Assembly: GCF_020091405.1 (NCBI RefSeq)
Contig: NZ_CP081903.1
Span: forward strand, 1,302,001-1,366,000
From: Bacteroides cellulosilyticus
Lineage (GTDB): Bacteria; Bacteroidota; Bacteroidia; Bacteroidales; Bacteroidaceae
DNA: 64,000 nt
Direction of reading: 5' to 3'
The notes beneath the pieces are model-generated. The model searched no databases. It was not told the DNA's origin and worked only from the letters and a program-made list of their open reading frames with translations. The translations under genes were made by a program, and so were the position numbers. Below are positions 1-7,405 of this stretch, one piece after another (the first letter of the stretch is position 1; every line of letters begins with the position of its first letter).

Positions 1-1142
1 GAGCTTTCATACTTATTATAGTGCAGGAAAGTCTTCGCCATGCCGAGAGCATTGTTCTCATTATTATCCGAAGCTACACCTATTTGTCCGATAAGCTGCT
101 TCTTCGCAGCTGCGAGTTGTAGCGAAGTCATCTTTGTATCACGCAGATTTTTAAGTTCTTTCATCACCAAACGCATACAAGTATCCACATCATCGGGATC
201 GCAACCAAAATAAGTGCAGAAAACCCCGGTATCCGTATAAGAAGTCAGGTTAGACTCTACATTATAGACAAGGCCGCGACGCTCACGCAGAGAAACATTC
301 AAGCGACTGTTCATGCCAGGCCCGCCAAGAATATTATTCAATAGATAGAGCGCGGTGCGCTTATCATCGTAAGCATTATAGCCACGGCTGCCTATCATCA
401 CATGAGCCTGATGCGTATCCTTATGCACCACCAGTTTTTCGGGCGTATAAAGAGACGGCGGAGTACGACGGTTATCCACCGTCACCGCCGGAATATCAGC
501 AAGCAGTTTCTCTGCCCAACGGATGATTTGCTTGAAATACAGGTTTCCCCACACAAAGAACACCATATTCCCCGGATGATAGAAACGGGAAGTAAACGCA
601 GCGGCATCTTCGCTGTGAAAGGTCTTCAGCAGCTCAGGATTCCCCAGGATATTGCGTCCCAACGGATGTCCTCGGAAGATTAAATCCTCAAAATCATCGA
701 AAATAAGTTCGGAAGGGGTGTCTTCATAAGATTGGATCTCATCAATAATCACTTCCGTTTCCTTTTCAATCTCACGTTGCGGAAAAGTAGAGTGAAAGAC
801 AATATCCGCCAGTAACTCGAACGCACGGCCGAAATGTTCGGTAAGAAAAGCAGAGTAGATCACTGTTTCCTCCTTGTTGGTATAAGCATTCAGGTCACCG
901 CCCACATTCTCCATACGGTTGAGTATATGCCAGGCTTTCCGCTTCTGAGTACCCTTAAAAATAAGATGTTCCACAAAATGCGCCATGCCCTGTTCATTCT
1001 CCAATTCATCACGGGTTCCGGCATCAACTGCAAAACCACAGTAAGCCACATCGGAAAATGACGGTTGGTGAATAATACGCAAACCATTGGCAAGAGTATA
1101 TTGATGGTGTCCCAGCAAGGGTAATAGTGCTAACTTCTTCAT
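1..1142 (-). CDS. M16 (insulinase-type) zinc peptidase, C-terminus cut by window edge
   Basis: The reverse strand stays open from an ATG at 1142 to the window edge, so only the first 380 codons are visible. Residues 55-59 read HFVEH, the inverted zinc motif HxxEH of M16 peptidases. The expected downstream acidic helix (EVIIDEIQSYED) follows about 75 residues later, and GMNSRL / RERRGLVYNVES resembles the second, non-catalytic half-domain. M16 enzymes degrade peptides within a closed chamber. No signal peptide is evident (MKKLALLPLLGHHQYTL begins the domain almost at once), so a cytoplasmic location is likely. The gene diverges from the KdsD-like gene, and a TATCTTTG -7 box lies 28 bp upstream of the start. 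Family assignment is firm; substrate is unknown. Confidence 0.9.
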   Translation of the reverse strand, partial: MKKLALLPLLGHHQYTLANGLRIIHQPSFSDVAYCGFAVDAGTRDELENEQGMAHFVEHLIFKGTQKRKAWHILNRMENVGGDLNAYTNKEETVIYSAFLTEHFGRAFELLADIVFHSTFPQREIEKETEVIIDEIQSYEDTPSELIFDDFEDLIFRGHPLGRNILGNPELLKTFHSEDAAAFTSRFYHPGNMVFFVWGNLYFKQIIRWAEKLLADIPAVTVDNRRTPPSLYTPEKLVVHKDTHQAHVMIGSRGYNAYDDKRTALYLLNNILGGPGMNSRLNVSLRERRGLVYNVESNLTSYTDTGVFCTYFGCDPDDVDTCMRLVMKELKNLRDTKMTSLQLAAAKKQLIGQIGVASDNNENNALGMAKTFLHYNKYES

Positions 1143-1169
1143 TCTGACGTTTGAAACTAATTGAGGGCG

Positions 1170-1177
1170 CAAAGATA
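1170..1177 (-). promoter_or_regulatory. -7 box for the M16 peptidase gene
   Basis: The minus strand reads TATCTTTG, a perfect match to the Bacteroides -7 consensus TAnnTTTG, 28 bp before the ATG. No clear TTTG -33 box is at the usual spacing, so this is a sequence-only call. Confidence 0.5.
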
Positions 1178-1234
1178 GCGCAATTTGACGAGGTCCCCTT
1201 ATCTTCGCAAAGCAAAAATACAATAAAACTTATT

Positions 1235-1262
1235 GCCATTTATGGAAAATTGCAGATATTTG
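1235..1262 (+). promoter_or_regulatory. Putative promoter of the isomerase-kinase pair
   Basis: GATATTTG (1255-1262) is one mismatch from TAnnTTTG, and a TTG ends at 1235, giving 19 bp between the boxes. It would start transcription about 30 bp before the ATG at 1298. This supports the downstream start rather than the longer open frame that begins at 1151. Confidence 0.4.
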
Positions 1263-1297
1263 TAGGCTATAACCTAACTACTAACAAAAATAGTATA

Positions 1298-1903
1298 ATG
1301 ATTGAATCCATTCAAGAGCTTTTGCAGAAAGAGGCACAAGCCGTACTGAACATCCCCGTGACAGACGCTTACGAGCGTGCGGTAGAACTTATCGTGGAAC
1401 AGATTCATCGGCGGAAAGGAAAACTGGTGACCTCAGGTATGGGAAAAGCCGGGCAGATTGCCATGAACATTGCTACGACATTCTGTTCCACAGGTATTCC
1501 TTCCGTATTTCTGCACCCCAGCGAAGCACAACACGGAGACTTGGGCATCTTGCAGGAGAACGACCTGCTGTTGCTGATTTCCAATTCCGGTAAGACGCGT
1601 GAAATCGTTGAACTTACACAATTGGCTCATAATCTGAACCCAGACCTCAAGTTTATTGTTATTACCGGAAATCCGGACAGTCCGTTGGCACACGAGTCCG
1701 ATGTATGCCTCAGCACAGGAAAACCAAAGGAAGTTTGTGCTTTAGGTATGACTCCCACCACTTCGACCACTGTGATGACCGTTATCGGTGACATCCTTGT
1801 GGTACAAGTCATGAAACAGACAGGATTTACTATTGGAGACTACTCCAAACGCCATCACGGTGGCTATTTGGGTGAAAAATCAAGAAAATTATGCGAAAAG
1901 TAA
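1298..1903 (+). CDS. kdsD: SIS-domain sugar-phosphate isomerase, KdsD/KpsF type without CBS domains
   Basis: The 201-residue protein is a single SIS domain. Visible motifs are SGMGKAGQIA near residue 45, HPSEAQHGDLG and SNSGKTREIVEL, all typical of the KpsF/GutQ family of arabinose-5-phosphate isomerases. These make A5P, the precursor of the Kdo sugar of lipid A-linked core. The frame is open from 1151, but the family begins near MIESIQELL and the promoter-like box lies downstream of 1151, so ATG 1298 is chosen. The enterobacterial enzyme also carries a C-terminal CBS pair, absent here, making this the short form. The stop overlaps the start of the sugar kinase by 13 bp, so the two are probably translationally coupled. 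A role in another sugar-phosphate conversion cannot be excluded. Confidence 0.82.
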   Translation: MIESIQELLQKEAQAVLNIPVTDAYERAVELIVEQIHRRKGKLVTSGMGKAGQIAMNIATTFCSTGIPSVFLHPSEAQHGDLGILQENDLLLLISNSGKTREIVELTQLAHNLNPDLKFIVITGNPDSPLAHESDVCLSTGKPKEVCALGMTPTTSTTVMTVIGDILVVQVMKQTGFTIGDYSKRHHGGYLGEKSRKLCEK

Positions 1904-2820
1904 TTGGTATAGGAGAAACGATTCTTGACATCATTTTCCGCAACGGCCAGCCGACAGCTGCCGTACCGGGCGGTTCAGTATTCAATGGCGTCGTGTCATT
2001 GGCACGGGCAGGCGTTCCCGTCAGCTTTATCAGTGAGACAGGAAACGACCGGGTAGGTAATACAATCCTGCAATCCATGCGGGATAGCGGCATGTCTACT
2101 GACTATGTCAACGTATTTCCCGATGGAAAATCCCCGGTATCACTGGCCTATCTTAACGAGAATGGTGATGCGGAATACATCTTCTACAAAGATTATCCCA
2201 AGCAACGGCTGGACGTGGTTTTCCCAAAACTGGAAGAAGATGACATCGTGGTTTTCGGCTCCTATTTTGCCCTGAATCCGGTGCTGCGCGAAAAAGTTCT
2301 GGATTTGCTGGAACAGGCACGCGAGAAGAAAGCAATCGTATACTATGATCCCAACTTCCGGTCGTCGCACAAAGACGAGGCTATCAAGCTGACGTCCACC
2401 ATTATCGAGAATCTGGAATATGCCGACATTGTGCGCGGATCTATAGAAGACTTTTTCTATATGTACAATCAAAGAGAAGTGGACAAGGTATATAAAGACA
2501 AAATTCGTTTTTATTGCCCTAACTTCCTTTGTACTGCCGGAGCCAAAGAAATCTCACTGCGCACCAATAGCATCACCAAAGAGTATCCTATTCCCCCATT
2601 GGAAGCAGTCAGCACTATTGGCGCAGGCGATAACTTTAATGCCGGTATTATTTATGGCTTATTGAAGTACGACGTGCGTTACTGCGATTTAGGACAGATA
2701 AGCGAGGACACCTGGGACAAGATTATCCGTTGCGGCATCGAGTTTGCGGCAGATGTATGCCGGAGTTTCAACAACTCTATATCACCGGAATTTGCCAAGC
2801 AGTTGCCTCCCGTTAACTAA
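1891..2820 (+). CDS. PfkB-family carbohydrate kinase (fructokinase-like)
   Basis: A 309-residue PfkB/ribokinase-fold kinase. The N-terminal signature region contains PGGSVFNGVVSLARAG (about residues 29-44). The C-terminal motif STIGAGDNFNAG (about 245-257) includes the GAGD anion hole and catalytic Asp. Such enzymes phosphorylate a sugar hydroxyl with ATP in the cytoplasm; fructose or a related ketose is plausible, but the sequence does not fix the substrate. It overlaps the upstream isomerase by 13 bp and probably shares its transcript. Confidence 0.88.
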   Translation: MRKVIGIGETILDIIFRNGQPTAAVPGGSVFNGVVSLARAGVPVSFISETGNDRVGNTILQSMRDSGMSTDYVNVFPDGKSPVSLAYLNENGDAEYIFYKDYPKQRLDVVFPKLEEDDIVVFGSYFALNPVLREKVLDLLEQAREKKAIVYYDPNFRSSHKDEAIKLTSTIIENLEYADIVRGSIEDFFYMYNQREVDKVYKDKIRFYCPNFLCTAGAKEISLRTNSITKEYPIPPLEAVSTIGAGDNFNAGIIYGLLKYDVRYCDLGQISEDTWDKIIRCGIEFAADVCRSFNNSISPEFAKQLPPVN

Positions 2821-2828
2821 ATCCCCGT

Positions 2829-2865
2829 TAAAGGAGAAAAAACTCTGTGAAACTCTGTGCCCTGG
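2829..2865 (+). repeat. Short CTCTGTG direct repeat after the kinase gene
   Basis: Just after the kinase stop there are two nearby AACTCTGTG words. Related CTCTGYG-type words recur in intergenic DNA at about 28449-28471, 47472-47490 and 59042-59065. I know of no function. Confidence 0.4.
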
Positions 2866-2889
2866 AATAACAAAAGTCATCAGAATACA

Positions 2890-2979
2890 TATCTTTGCAA
2901 CAAAGCGAAGATAAGCTGCACCTCGGCATAAAAAATGAACAAGTTCATTTTATTCTGCTCTCGGTTTGCATTATCTTTG
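2890..2979 (+). promoter_or_regulatory. Promoter-hairpin element, copy A (before the phosphatase gene)
   Basis: Two perfect -7 boxes (TATCTTTG at 2890-2897 and 2972-2979) flank a module with the words AAGCTGCACCTCGGCATAA and CTGCTCTCGGTTTGCAT. Between them lies a palindrome, AAAATGAAC-AA-GTTCATTTT. The same architecture, with different palindrome arms, precedes ahpC at 33523-33603. The second box lies 26 bp upstream of the phosphatase ATG and is the likely start-site promoter. The upstream box could drive a short leader RNA that includes the hairpin. Confidence 0.6.
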
Positions 2980-3005
2980 CATATATATGCTCAGACAAAA
3001 AAACT

Positions 3006-4070
3006 ATGTATAGAAATCTGTTGAACTTGCTAACATGTGTATTGCTGCTACCGGCTTGTAGCGGCACAGCTCCTCATATATCCATTGTTTGCGAAGAAAA
3101 TAACGTCGGGAACAGTATCGTCAAATGGGAAATAGCCCCTCTCATCAAAGGGAACGTAAAGGTATATGCTTCGACTGATCCGAACAATATCCCCGAGGAT
3201 TCTCCGGTAGCCATAGCAAACATTTCCGACCAGCGAATGACGATTGTCACCACAGACCCTACCAGGCGTTATTACTACACCCTCGTATTCAATGATAAAT
3301 ATCGCGTAAAGATTGCTACCCGCAATGTCAATATCCCCGGCATACAAAACTTCCGTGATATGGGTGGATATCCGTCATACCCTGCCAAGAAGAGGTTGCG
3401 TTGGGGCATGCTCTATCGTTCTGCACAGATAGACAGTCTGGAATGCTACTCACGCAGGGAACTGAAGAATATAGGCATCAAGACCATCATCGATCTGCGC
3501 TCAGAATCGGAGTTGAAAGGTCACACTCCAGTGCAACAAGGATTTAATGTAATACATGTCCCTATAAAAACGGGAGACATGGAAGATATACTGAAAGGCA
3601 TCCAGGAACAGAAGATAAAAAGCGACACTGTCTACCGGATGGTGGAACGGATGAACCGCGAATTGGTAATGAACTATCATAAAGAGTATCGCCAGATATT
3701 TGATATCTTGCTGAACAGTACCAATTACCCAGTCGTTATCCATTGCTCCTCCGGCAAAGGGCGCACCGGCATTGCTTCGGCACTGATCCTTGCCTCCCTT
3801 GGCGTGAACAGCGACATCATTATGGAAGACTACCGCCTAAGCAACGATTACTTCAACATTCCCAGCGCTTCCAGCTATGCCTACAACCTGCCCGCACGCT
3901 CGCAAGAGGCCATTACGACCATCTATTCGGCAAGGGAAGATTTCCTGAACGCCGCCAAGGAGGAAATAGAGCGCCGGTACGGTGATGTAGATACGTATCT
4001 GCAAAGAGCCATCGGACTCAACAAAGAAGAAATCAAGAAGTTGCAGAAGATTCTGCTGGTGAAAGATTGA
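3006..4070 (+). CDS. Lipoprotein dual-specificity/tyrosine phosphatase
   Basis: The chosen start gives a 354-residue protein with a lipoprotein signal (LLLPAC, lipidated Cys18), so it is probably anchored facing the periplasm or outside. After an N-terminal sandwich-like region, NFRDMGGYPS marks the Tyr-phosphatase type 3 family. H246-C247 through R253 (HCSSGKGRTG) is the HCx5R catalytic loop, with the general-acid region upstream. Family members remove phosphate from phosphotyrosine or other phosphomonoesters. The longer frame from 2895 is rejected because it would start inside the promoter element. It is single and has its own promoter. Substrate unknown. Confidence 0.87.
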   Translation: MYRNLLNLLTCVLLLPACSGTAPHISIVCEENNVGNSIVKWEIAPLIKGNVKVYASTDPNNIPEDSPVAIANISDQRMTIVTTDPTRRYYYTLVFNDKYRVKIATRNVNIPGIQNFRDMGGYPSYPAKKRLRWGMLYRSAQIDSLECYSRRELKNIGIKTIIDLRSESELKGHTPVQQGFNVIHVPIKTGDMEDILKGIQEQKIKSDTVYRMVERMNRELVMNYHKEYRQIFDILLNSTNYPVVIHCSSGKGRTGIASALILASLGVNSDIIMEDYRLSNDYFNIPSASSYAYNLPARSQEAITTIYSAREDFLNAAKEEIERRYGDVDTYLQRAIGLNKEEIKKLQKILLVKD

Positions 4071-4153
4071 TAAACATGCCGTTTACGTAGCATAATTTCT
4101 TCCTATTCCTCAATTTATCACTAACAACTAATCGTTTATCACCAAAAAACTCT

Positions 4154-4161
4154 TATCTTTG
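4154..4161 (+). promoter_or_regulatory. -7 box for the RNA helicase gene
   Basis: TATCTTTG matches TAnnTTTG exactly, 30 bp before ATG 4192. It overlaps the TTG at 4159 that would open a longer frame, which rules that start out. Confidence 0.6.
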
Positions 4162-4191
4162 TGCCCGAATATAAAGATATACAAAGATTTA

Positions 4192-6165
4192 ATGAAGAAT
4201 TTTGAAGAGCTCGGTCTGTCGCCGGAGATACGCCGCGCCATTGAAGAAATGGGATATGAGTGTCCCATGCCGGTACAAGAGGAAGTGATTCCTTACCTTT
4301 TAGGAGAAAATAATGATGTTGTAGCACTTGCACAAACAGGAACGGGGAAAACCGCCGCATTCGGCTTGCCACTTATCCAGAAAATTAATGTAAAGAACCG
4401 GATTCCACAATCCCTTATACTTTGCCCTACACGCGAACTTTGCTTGCAGATTGCAGGTGATCTGAATGATTATTCCAAATACATCACCGGATTGAGGGTA
4501 TTGCCTGTATATGGTGGTTCATCCATAGACAGCCAGATACGCGCCCTGAAACAGGGTGTACATATCATTGTCGCCACCCCGGGGCGCTTGCTCGACCTGA
4601 TGGAGCGCAAAACGGTATCCCTCACCACCATCCAGAACGTAGTGATGGACGAGGCTGACGAAATGCTGAACATGGGATTCACGGACAGCATCAACGCCAT
4701 TCTTGCCGATGTACCGCAAGAGCGTAACACTCTGTTATTCTCCGCCACTATGAGTCCGGAGATTGCACGCATTTCAAAAAAATATCTGCGTGACGCCAAA
4801 GAAATCACCATCGGACGGAAAAATGAAAGCACAAGCAATGTGAAGCATGTGGTTTTCACCGTTCATGCCAAAGATAAATACGCTGCCCTGAAACGCATTG
4901 TAGACTATTACCCGCAAATATATGGTATCATTTTCTGCCGTACACGAAAAGAAACGCAGGAGATTGCCGACAAGCTGATGCAGGACGGTTATAACGCTGA
5001 CTCACTGCATGGAGAATTAAGCCAGGCACAACGTGATACCGTCATGCAGAAATTCCGTATCCGCAATCTGCAAATCCTGGTTGCCACGGACGTTGCCGCC
5101 CGCGGACTGGATGTGGACGATCTGACCCACGTCATCAATTATGGCTTGCCGGATGATACCGAAAGCTACACTCACCGTAGCGGACGTACAGGACGTGCCG
5201 GAAAGACGGGCACTTCCATCGCCATCATCAACCTGCGCGAGAAAGGTAAAATGCGTGAAATTGAACGGATTATCAGCAAGAAGTTTATTGTTGGTGAAAT
5301 GCCTACCGGTAAACAGATTTGCGAGAAACAGCTTCTGAAAGTGATCGATGACCTGGAAAAGGTGAAGGTGAACGAAGAAGATATGGCCGACTTCATGCCT
5401 GAAATATACCGTAAGCTGGACTGGTTGAGCAAAGAAGATCTGATCAAGCGCATGGTTTCTCATGAATTCAACCGTTTCTCAGAATATTACCGCAACCGCG
5501 AAGAGATAGAAATGCCTACCGACAGCCGTGGCGAACGCAACAGCAGAGGCGGCAGCGAACGCACCGGTGATCGCAACAGCCGCAAAGCAGATCCGGGATT
5601 CACCCGCCTGTTCATCAATCTGGGTAAGATGGATAACTTCTTCCCAAATGAGCTGATAAGCCTACTGAACGGTAATACCCGCGGACGCGTGGAGCTGGGA
5701 CGCATAGACCTGATGAAGAACTTCTCATTCTTCGAAGTAGATGAGAAAGAGGCAGGTAATGTAGTGAAAGCCCTGAACCGTGCGAACTGGAACGGTCGAA
5801 AGGTATCTGTAGAAATTGCCGGCGAAGAAGGCAAGGAAGCTCCCAAAGGCAGACGTAAGAGTGAGGGCAACAACTACGGCAAGAAGGAATTTGAAGGCAA
5901 GAAACGCAGCTTCAAAGACGAAAAGCGCAGTGATGCATCTGGAAAACGTAGCGATGCCCCCAGAAAAAGTAGAAGTAAATCTGAAAGTGCTCCGGCTGAC
6001 AAAAAGAAAAGCAAACCAAGCCGCGAAGAGCGTGGCTATACCGACGCCCGCGGCAAGAAAGACGATTGGAGACAGTTCTTTCAAAGCGACAACAAGGAGT
6101 TCCGTGATAAAGAACCCGATTTCAGCGAAGAAGGCTGGGCAAGACGGGCACCTAAAAAGAAATAA
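4192..6165 (+). CDS. DEAD-box ATP-dependent RNA helicase with DbpA-type RNA-binding domain
   Basis: A 657-residue helicase. Motif I is AQTGTGKT, motif Ia PTREL, motif II DEAD (VMDEADEML), motif III SAT, motif VI HRSGRTGRAG. RecA-like domains cover about residues 1-370. A domain resembling the DbpA/CsdA C-terminal RNA-recognition fold follows (TRLFINLGKMDNFFP, about 465-545). The last 110 residues are a Lys/Arg/Ser-rich low-complexity tail, typical of cold-shock and ribosome-assembly helicases (DeaD/CsdA group). It would unwind or remodel RNA in ribosome assembly or mRNA decay, most active in the cold. The start is fixed by the promoter box at 4154. No operon partner is obvious; a large inverted repeat follows the stop. 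Confidence 0.92.
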   Translation: MKNFEELGLSPEIRRAIEEMGYECPMPVQEEVIPYLLGENNDVVALAQTGTGKTAAFGLPLIQKINVKNRIPQSLILCPTRELCLQIAGDLNDYSKYITGLRVLPVYGGSSIDSQIRALKQGVHIIVATPGRLLDLMERKTVSLTTIQNVVMDEADEMLNMGFTDSINAILADVPQERNTLLFSATMSPEIARISKKYLRDAKEITIGRKNESTSNVKHVVFTVHAKDKYAALKRIVDYYPQIYGIIFCRTRKETQEIADKLMQDGYNADSLHGELSQAQRDTVMQKFRIRNLQILVATDVAARGLDVDDLTHVINYGLPDDTESYTHRSGRTGRAGKTGTSIAIINLREKGKMREIERIISKKFIVGEMPTGKQICEKQLLKVIDDLEKVKVNEEDMADFMPEIYRKLDWLSKEDLIKRMVSHEFNRFSEYYRNREEIEMPTDSRGERNSRGGSERTGDRNSRKADPGFTRLFINLGKMDNFFPNELISLLNGNTRGRVELGRIDLMKNFSFFEVDEKEAGNVVKALNRANWNGRKVSVEIAGEEGKEAPKGRRKSEGNNYGKKEFEGKKRSFKDEKRSDASGKRSDAPRKSRSKSESAPADKKKSKPSREERGYTDARGKKDDWRQFFQSDNKEFRDKEPDFSEEGWARRAPKKK

Positions 6166-6174
6166 TAGAATGCT

Positions 6175-6276
6175 GTGATAGAGTGATGGGGTGATAAAGT
6201 GATAGAGTAATGTCACCTTATCACCCCATCACTCTATCACCTTATCACTTTATCACCTTATCACCTTATCACCTTT
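6175..6276. repeat. 8-bp tandem repeat (ATCACCTT) forming a 23-bp perfect inverted repeat
   Basis: On the right are about seven degenerate 8-bp ATCACCTT units (about 6214-6276); on the left are four or five reverse-complement units (about 6175-6210). Positions 6175-6197 and 6218-6240 are a perfect 23-bp inverted repeat with a 20-nt spacer. It sits between the helicase and the EamA transporter genes and could act as a bidirectional terminator. The units also create a spurious N-terminal extension on the next gene (repeating SPYH-type peptides). Confidence 0.75.
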
Positions 6277-6281
6277 TTTAT

Positions 6282-7148
6282 ATGAACAAAGTAAACGGAT
6301 TCCTATATGGCCTTCTCTCTTCGGCGAGCTTCGGACTTATTCCGCTGTTCACCATTCCTGCTATGCATCAGGGCATGCAGTTCTGGTCCATACTGCTCTA
6401 CCGTTTCCTCTTTGCCATGCTGGCACTGGCCTGTATACTGTTGCTCGACAAGCAGTCTTTCCGCATCCGCCGGAAAGAGATACTTCCACTTCTCCTGCTG
6501 GCATTCCTGTATGACTGTTCCGCTGTTTTTCTGTTCTGGGGATATAAGTTCATGTCAAGCGGAGTAGCTACTACCATTCATTTCATGTATCCGGTGCTGA
6601 CTACGCTTATTATGATGGTTTTCTTCCGCGAAAAGAAATCCCCTTGGCGTATAGCAGCAATCGCTTTAGCGGTAAGCGGAGTTTTCTTCCTTTCGCATGG
6701 AGACACAACAGGGACTGTTACCTTACCGGGTATTTTTATCGTCCTACTCTCTGCTTTGGGCTACGCGCTCTATCTGGTCACCGTCAGCCAACTGAAATCC
6801 CTTGAAATGAAGGGGCTGAAAATGACATTCTATGTTTTCCTTTTTGGCGGAATCCTTCTTTTCACCGGAATGACAGTGACAGGCGTCGGAGTACAGGCCA
6901 TCCCGGACCGGATAACCCTGGGAAACCTGGTGATGCTGGCATTGGTACCAACCGTAATATCTAATCTGGCACTGGTACGCGCCATTAAAAACATAGGCTC
7001 CACACTCACCTCTGTATTGGGAGCCATGGAGCCTGTGACTGCCGTCTGTGTAGGCATTCTCATCTTTGGAGAACCTTTCACTCAAAGCATCGCCTTAGGC
7101 ATCGGGTTGATTATTTCGGCGGTTACGGTGATCATACTGAAAAAATAG
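6282..7148 (+). CDS. EamA/DMT-family membrane transporter
   Basis: The start is ATG 6282, which gives 288 residues; the longer frame from 6210 is translated 8-bp repeat and is rejected. The protein is almost entirely hydrophobic, with about ten predicted transmembrane segments in two similar halves, the EamA (drug/metabolite transporter) pattern. Conserved features include FLYGLLSSASFGLIPLF at the start and EPVTAVCVGILIFGEPFT in the second half, a hallmark stretch of the family. These carriers export metabolites, amino acids or drugs; the substrate is not readable. It has no clear operon partner and converges on the SusD gene. Confidence 0.87.
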   Translation: MNKVNGFLYGLLSSASFGLIPLFTIPAMHQGMQFWSILLYRFLFAMLALACILLLDKQSFRIRRKEILPLLLLAFLYDCSAVFLFWGYKFMSSGVATTIHFMYPVLTTLIMMVFFREKKSPWRIAAIALAVSGVFFLSHGDTTGTVTLPGIFIVLLSALGYALYLVTVSQLKSLEMKGLKMTFYVFLFGGILLFTGMTVTGVGVQAIPDRITLGNLVMLALVPTVISNLALVRAIKNIGSTLTSVLGAMEPVTAVCVGILIFGEPFTQSIALGIGLIISAVTVIILKK

Positions 7149-7177
7149 AATGTCCTATTTTCATCCAGTTCTTTTAG

Positions 7178-7309
7178 CATCTATATATGGGTGGCGTTGG
7201 ATATATAGATACTGCATGTCCGATATATAGATGCTGTACATCCGATATATAGATGCTGTACATCCGATATATAGATGCAACACGTCCGATATATAGATAC
7301 AATACAAGA
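7178..7309. repeat. Tandem array of 22-bp units (array A)
   Basis: The word GATATATAGAT recurs at 7200, 7222, 7244, 7266 and 7288, exactly 22 bp apart. The consensus unit is GATATATAGATGCTGTACAT plus CC, and the outer copies are more degenerate. An inverted partial copy (GCATCTATATAT) lies at 7178-7189. The array is in the convergent gap between the EamA and SusD genes. There are no variable spacers, so it is not a CRISPR. Confidence 0.85.
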
Positions 7310-7339
7310 TTCCATCCACCTTCACAGGCAGATGGAATC
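7308..7339. terminator. Hairpin downstream of the SusCD genes
   Basis: GATTCCATC (7308-7316) pairs perfectly with GATGGAATC (7331-7339) around a 14-nt loop. It lies just after array A, downstream of both convergent genes. No strong T-run is present, so its role as a terminator is tentative. Confidence 0.4.
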
Positions 7340-7405
7340 CCTGAACATCCAATTCAATGTTCTTATCTATTTTTGAATTTAATCCAAACAATCATACCAC
7401 GTCAA

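Noticed and set aside
1151..1297. N-terminal extension of the SIS-domain isomerase
   Set aside because: The extension is not family-like, and the promoter-like box lies downstream of 1151.
2895..3005. N-terminal extension of the phosphatase
   Set aside because: It overlaps the promoter-hairpin element, and the lipoprotein signal begins at 3006.
4159..4191. TTG start of the helicase
   Set aside because: The codon overlaps the -7 box, so it could not be in the transcript.
6210..6281. N-terminal extension of EamA
   Set aside because: It is translated 8-bp repeat (SPYH-type peptide), and ATG 6282 gives normal EamA length.
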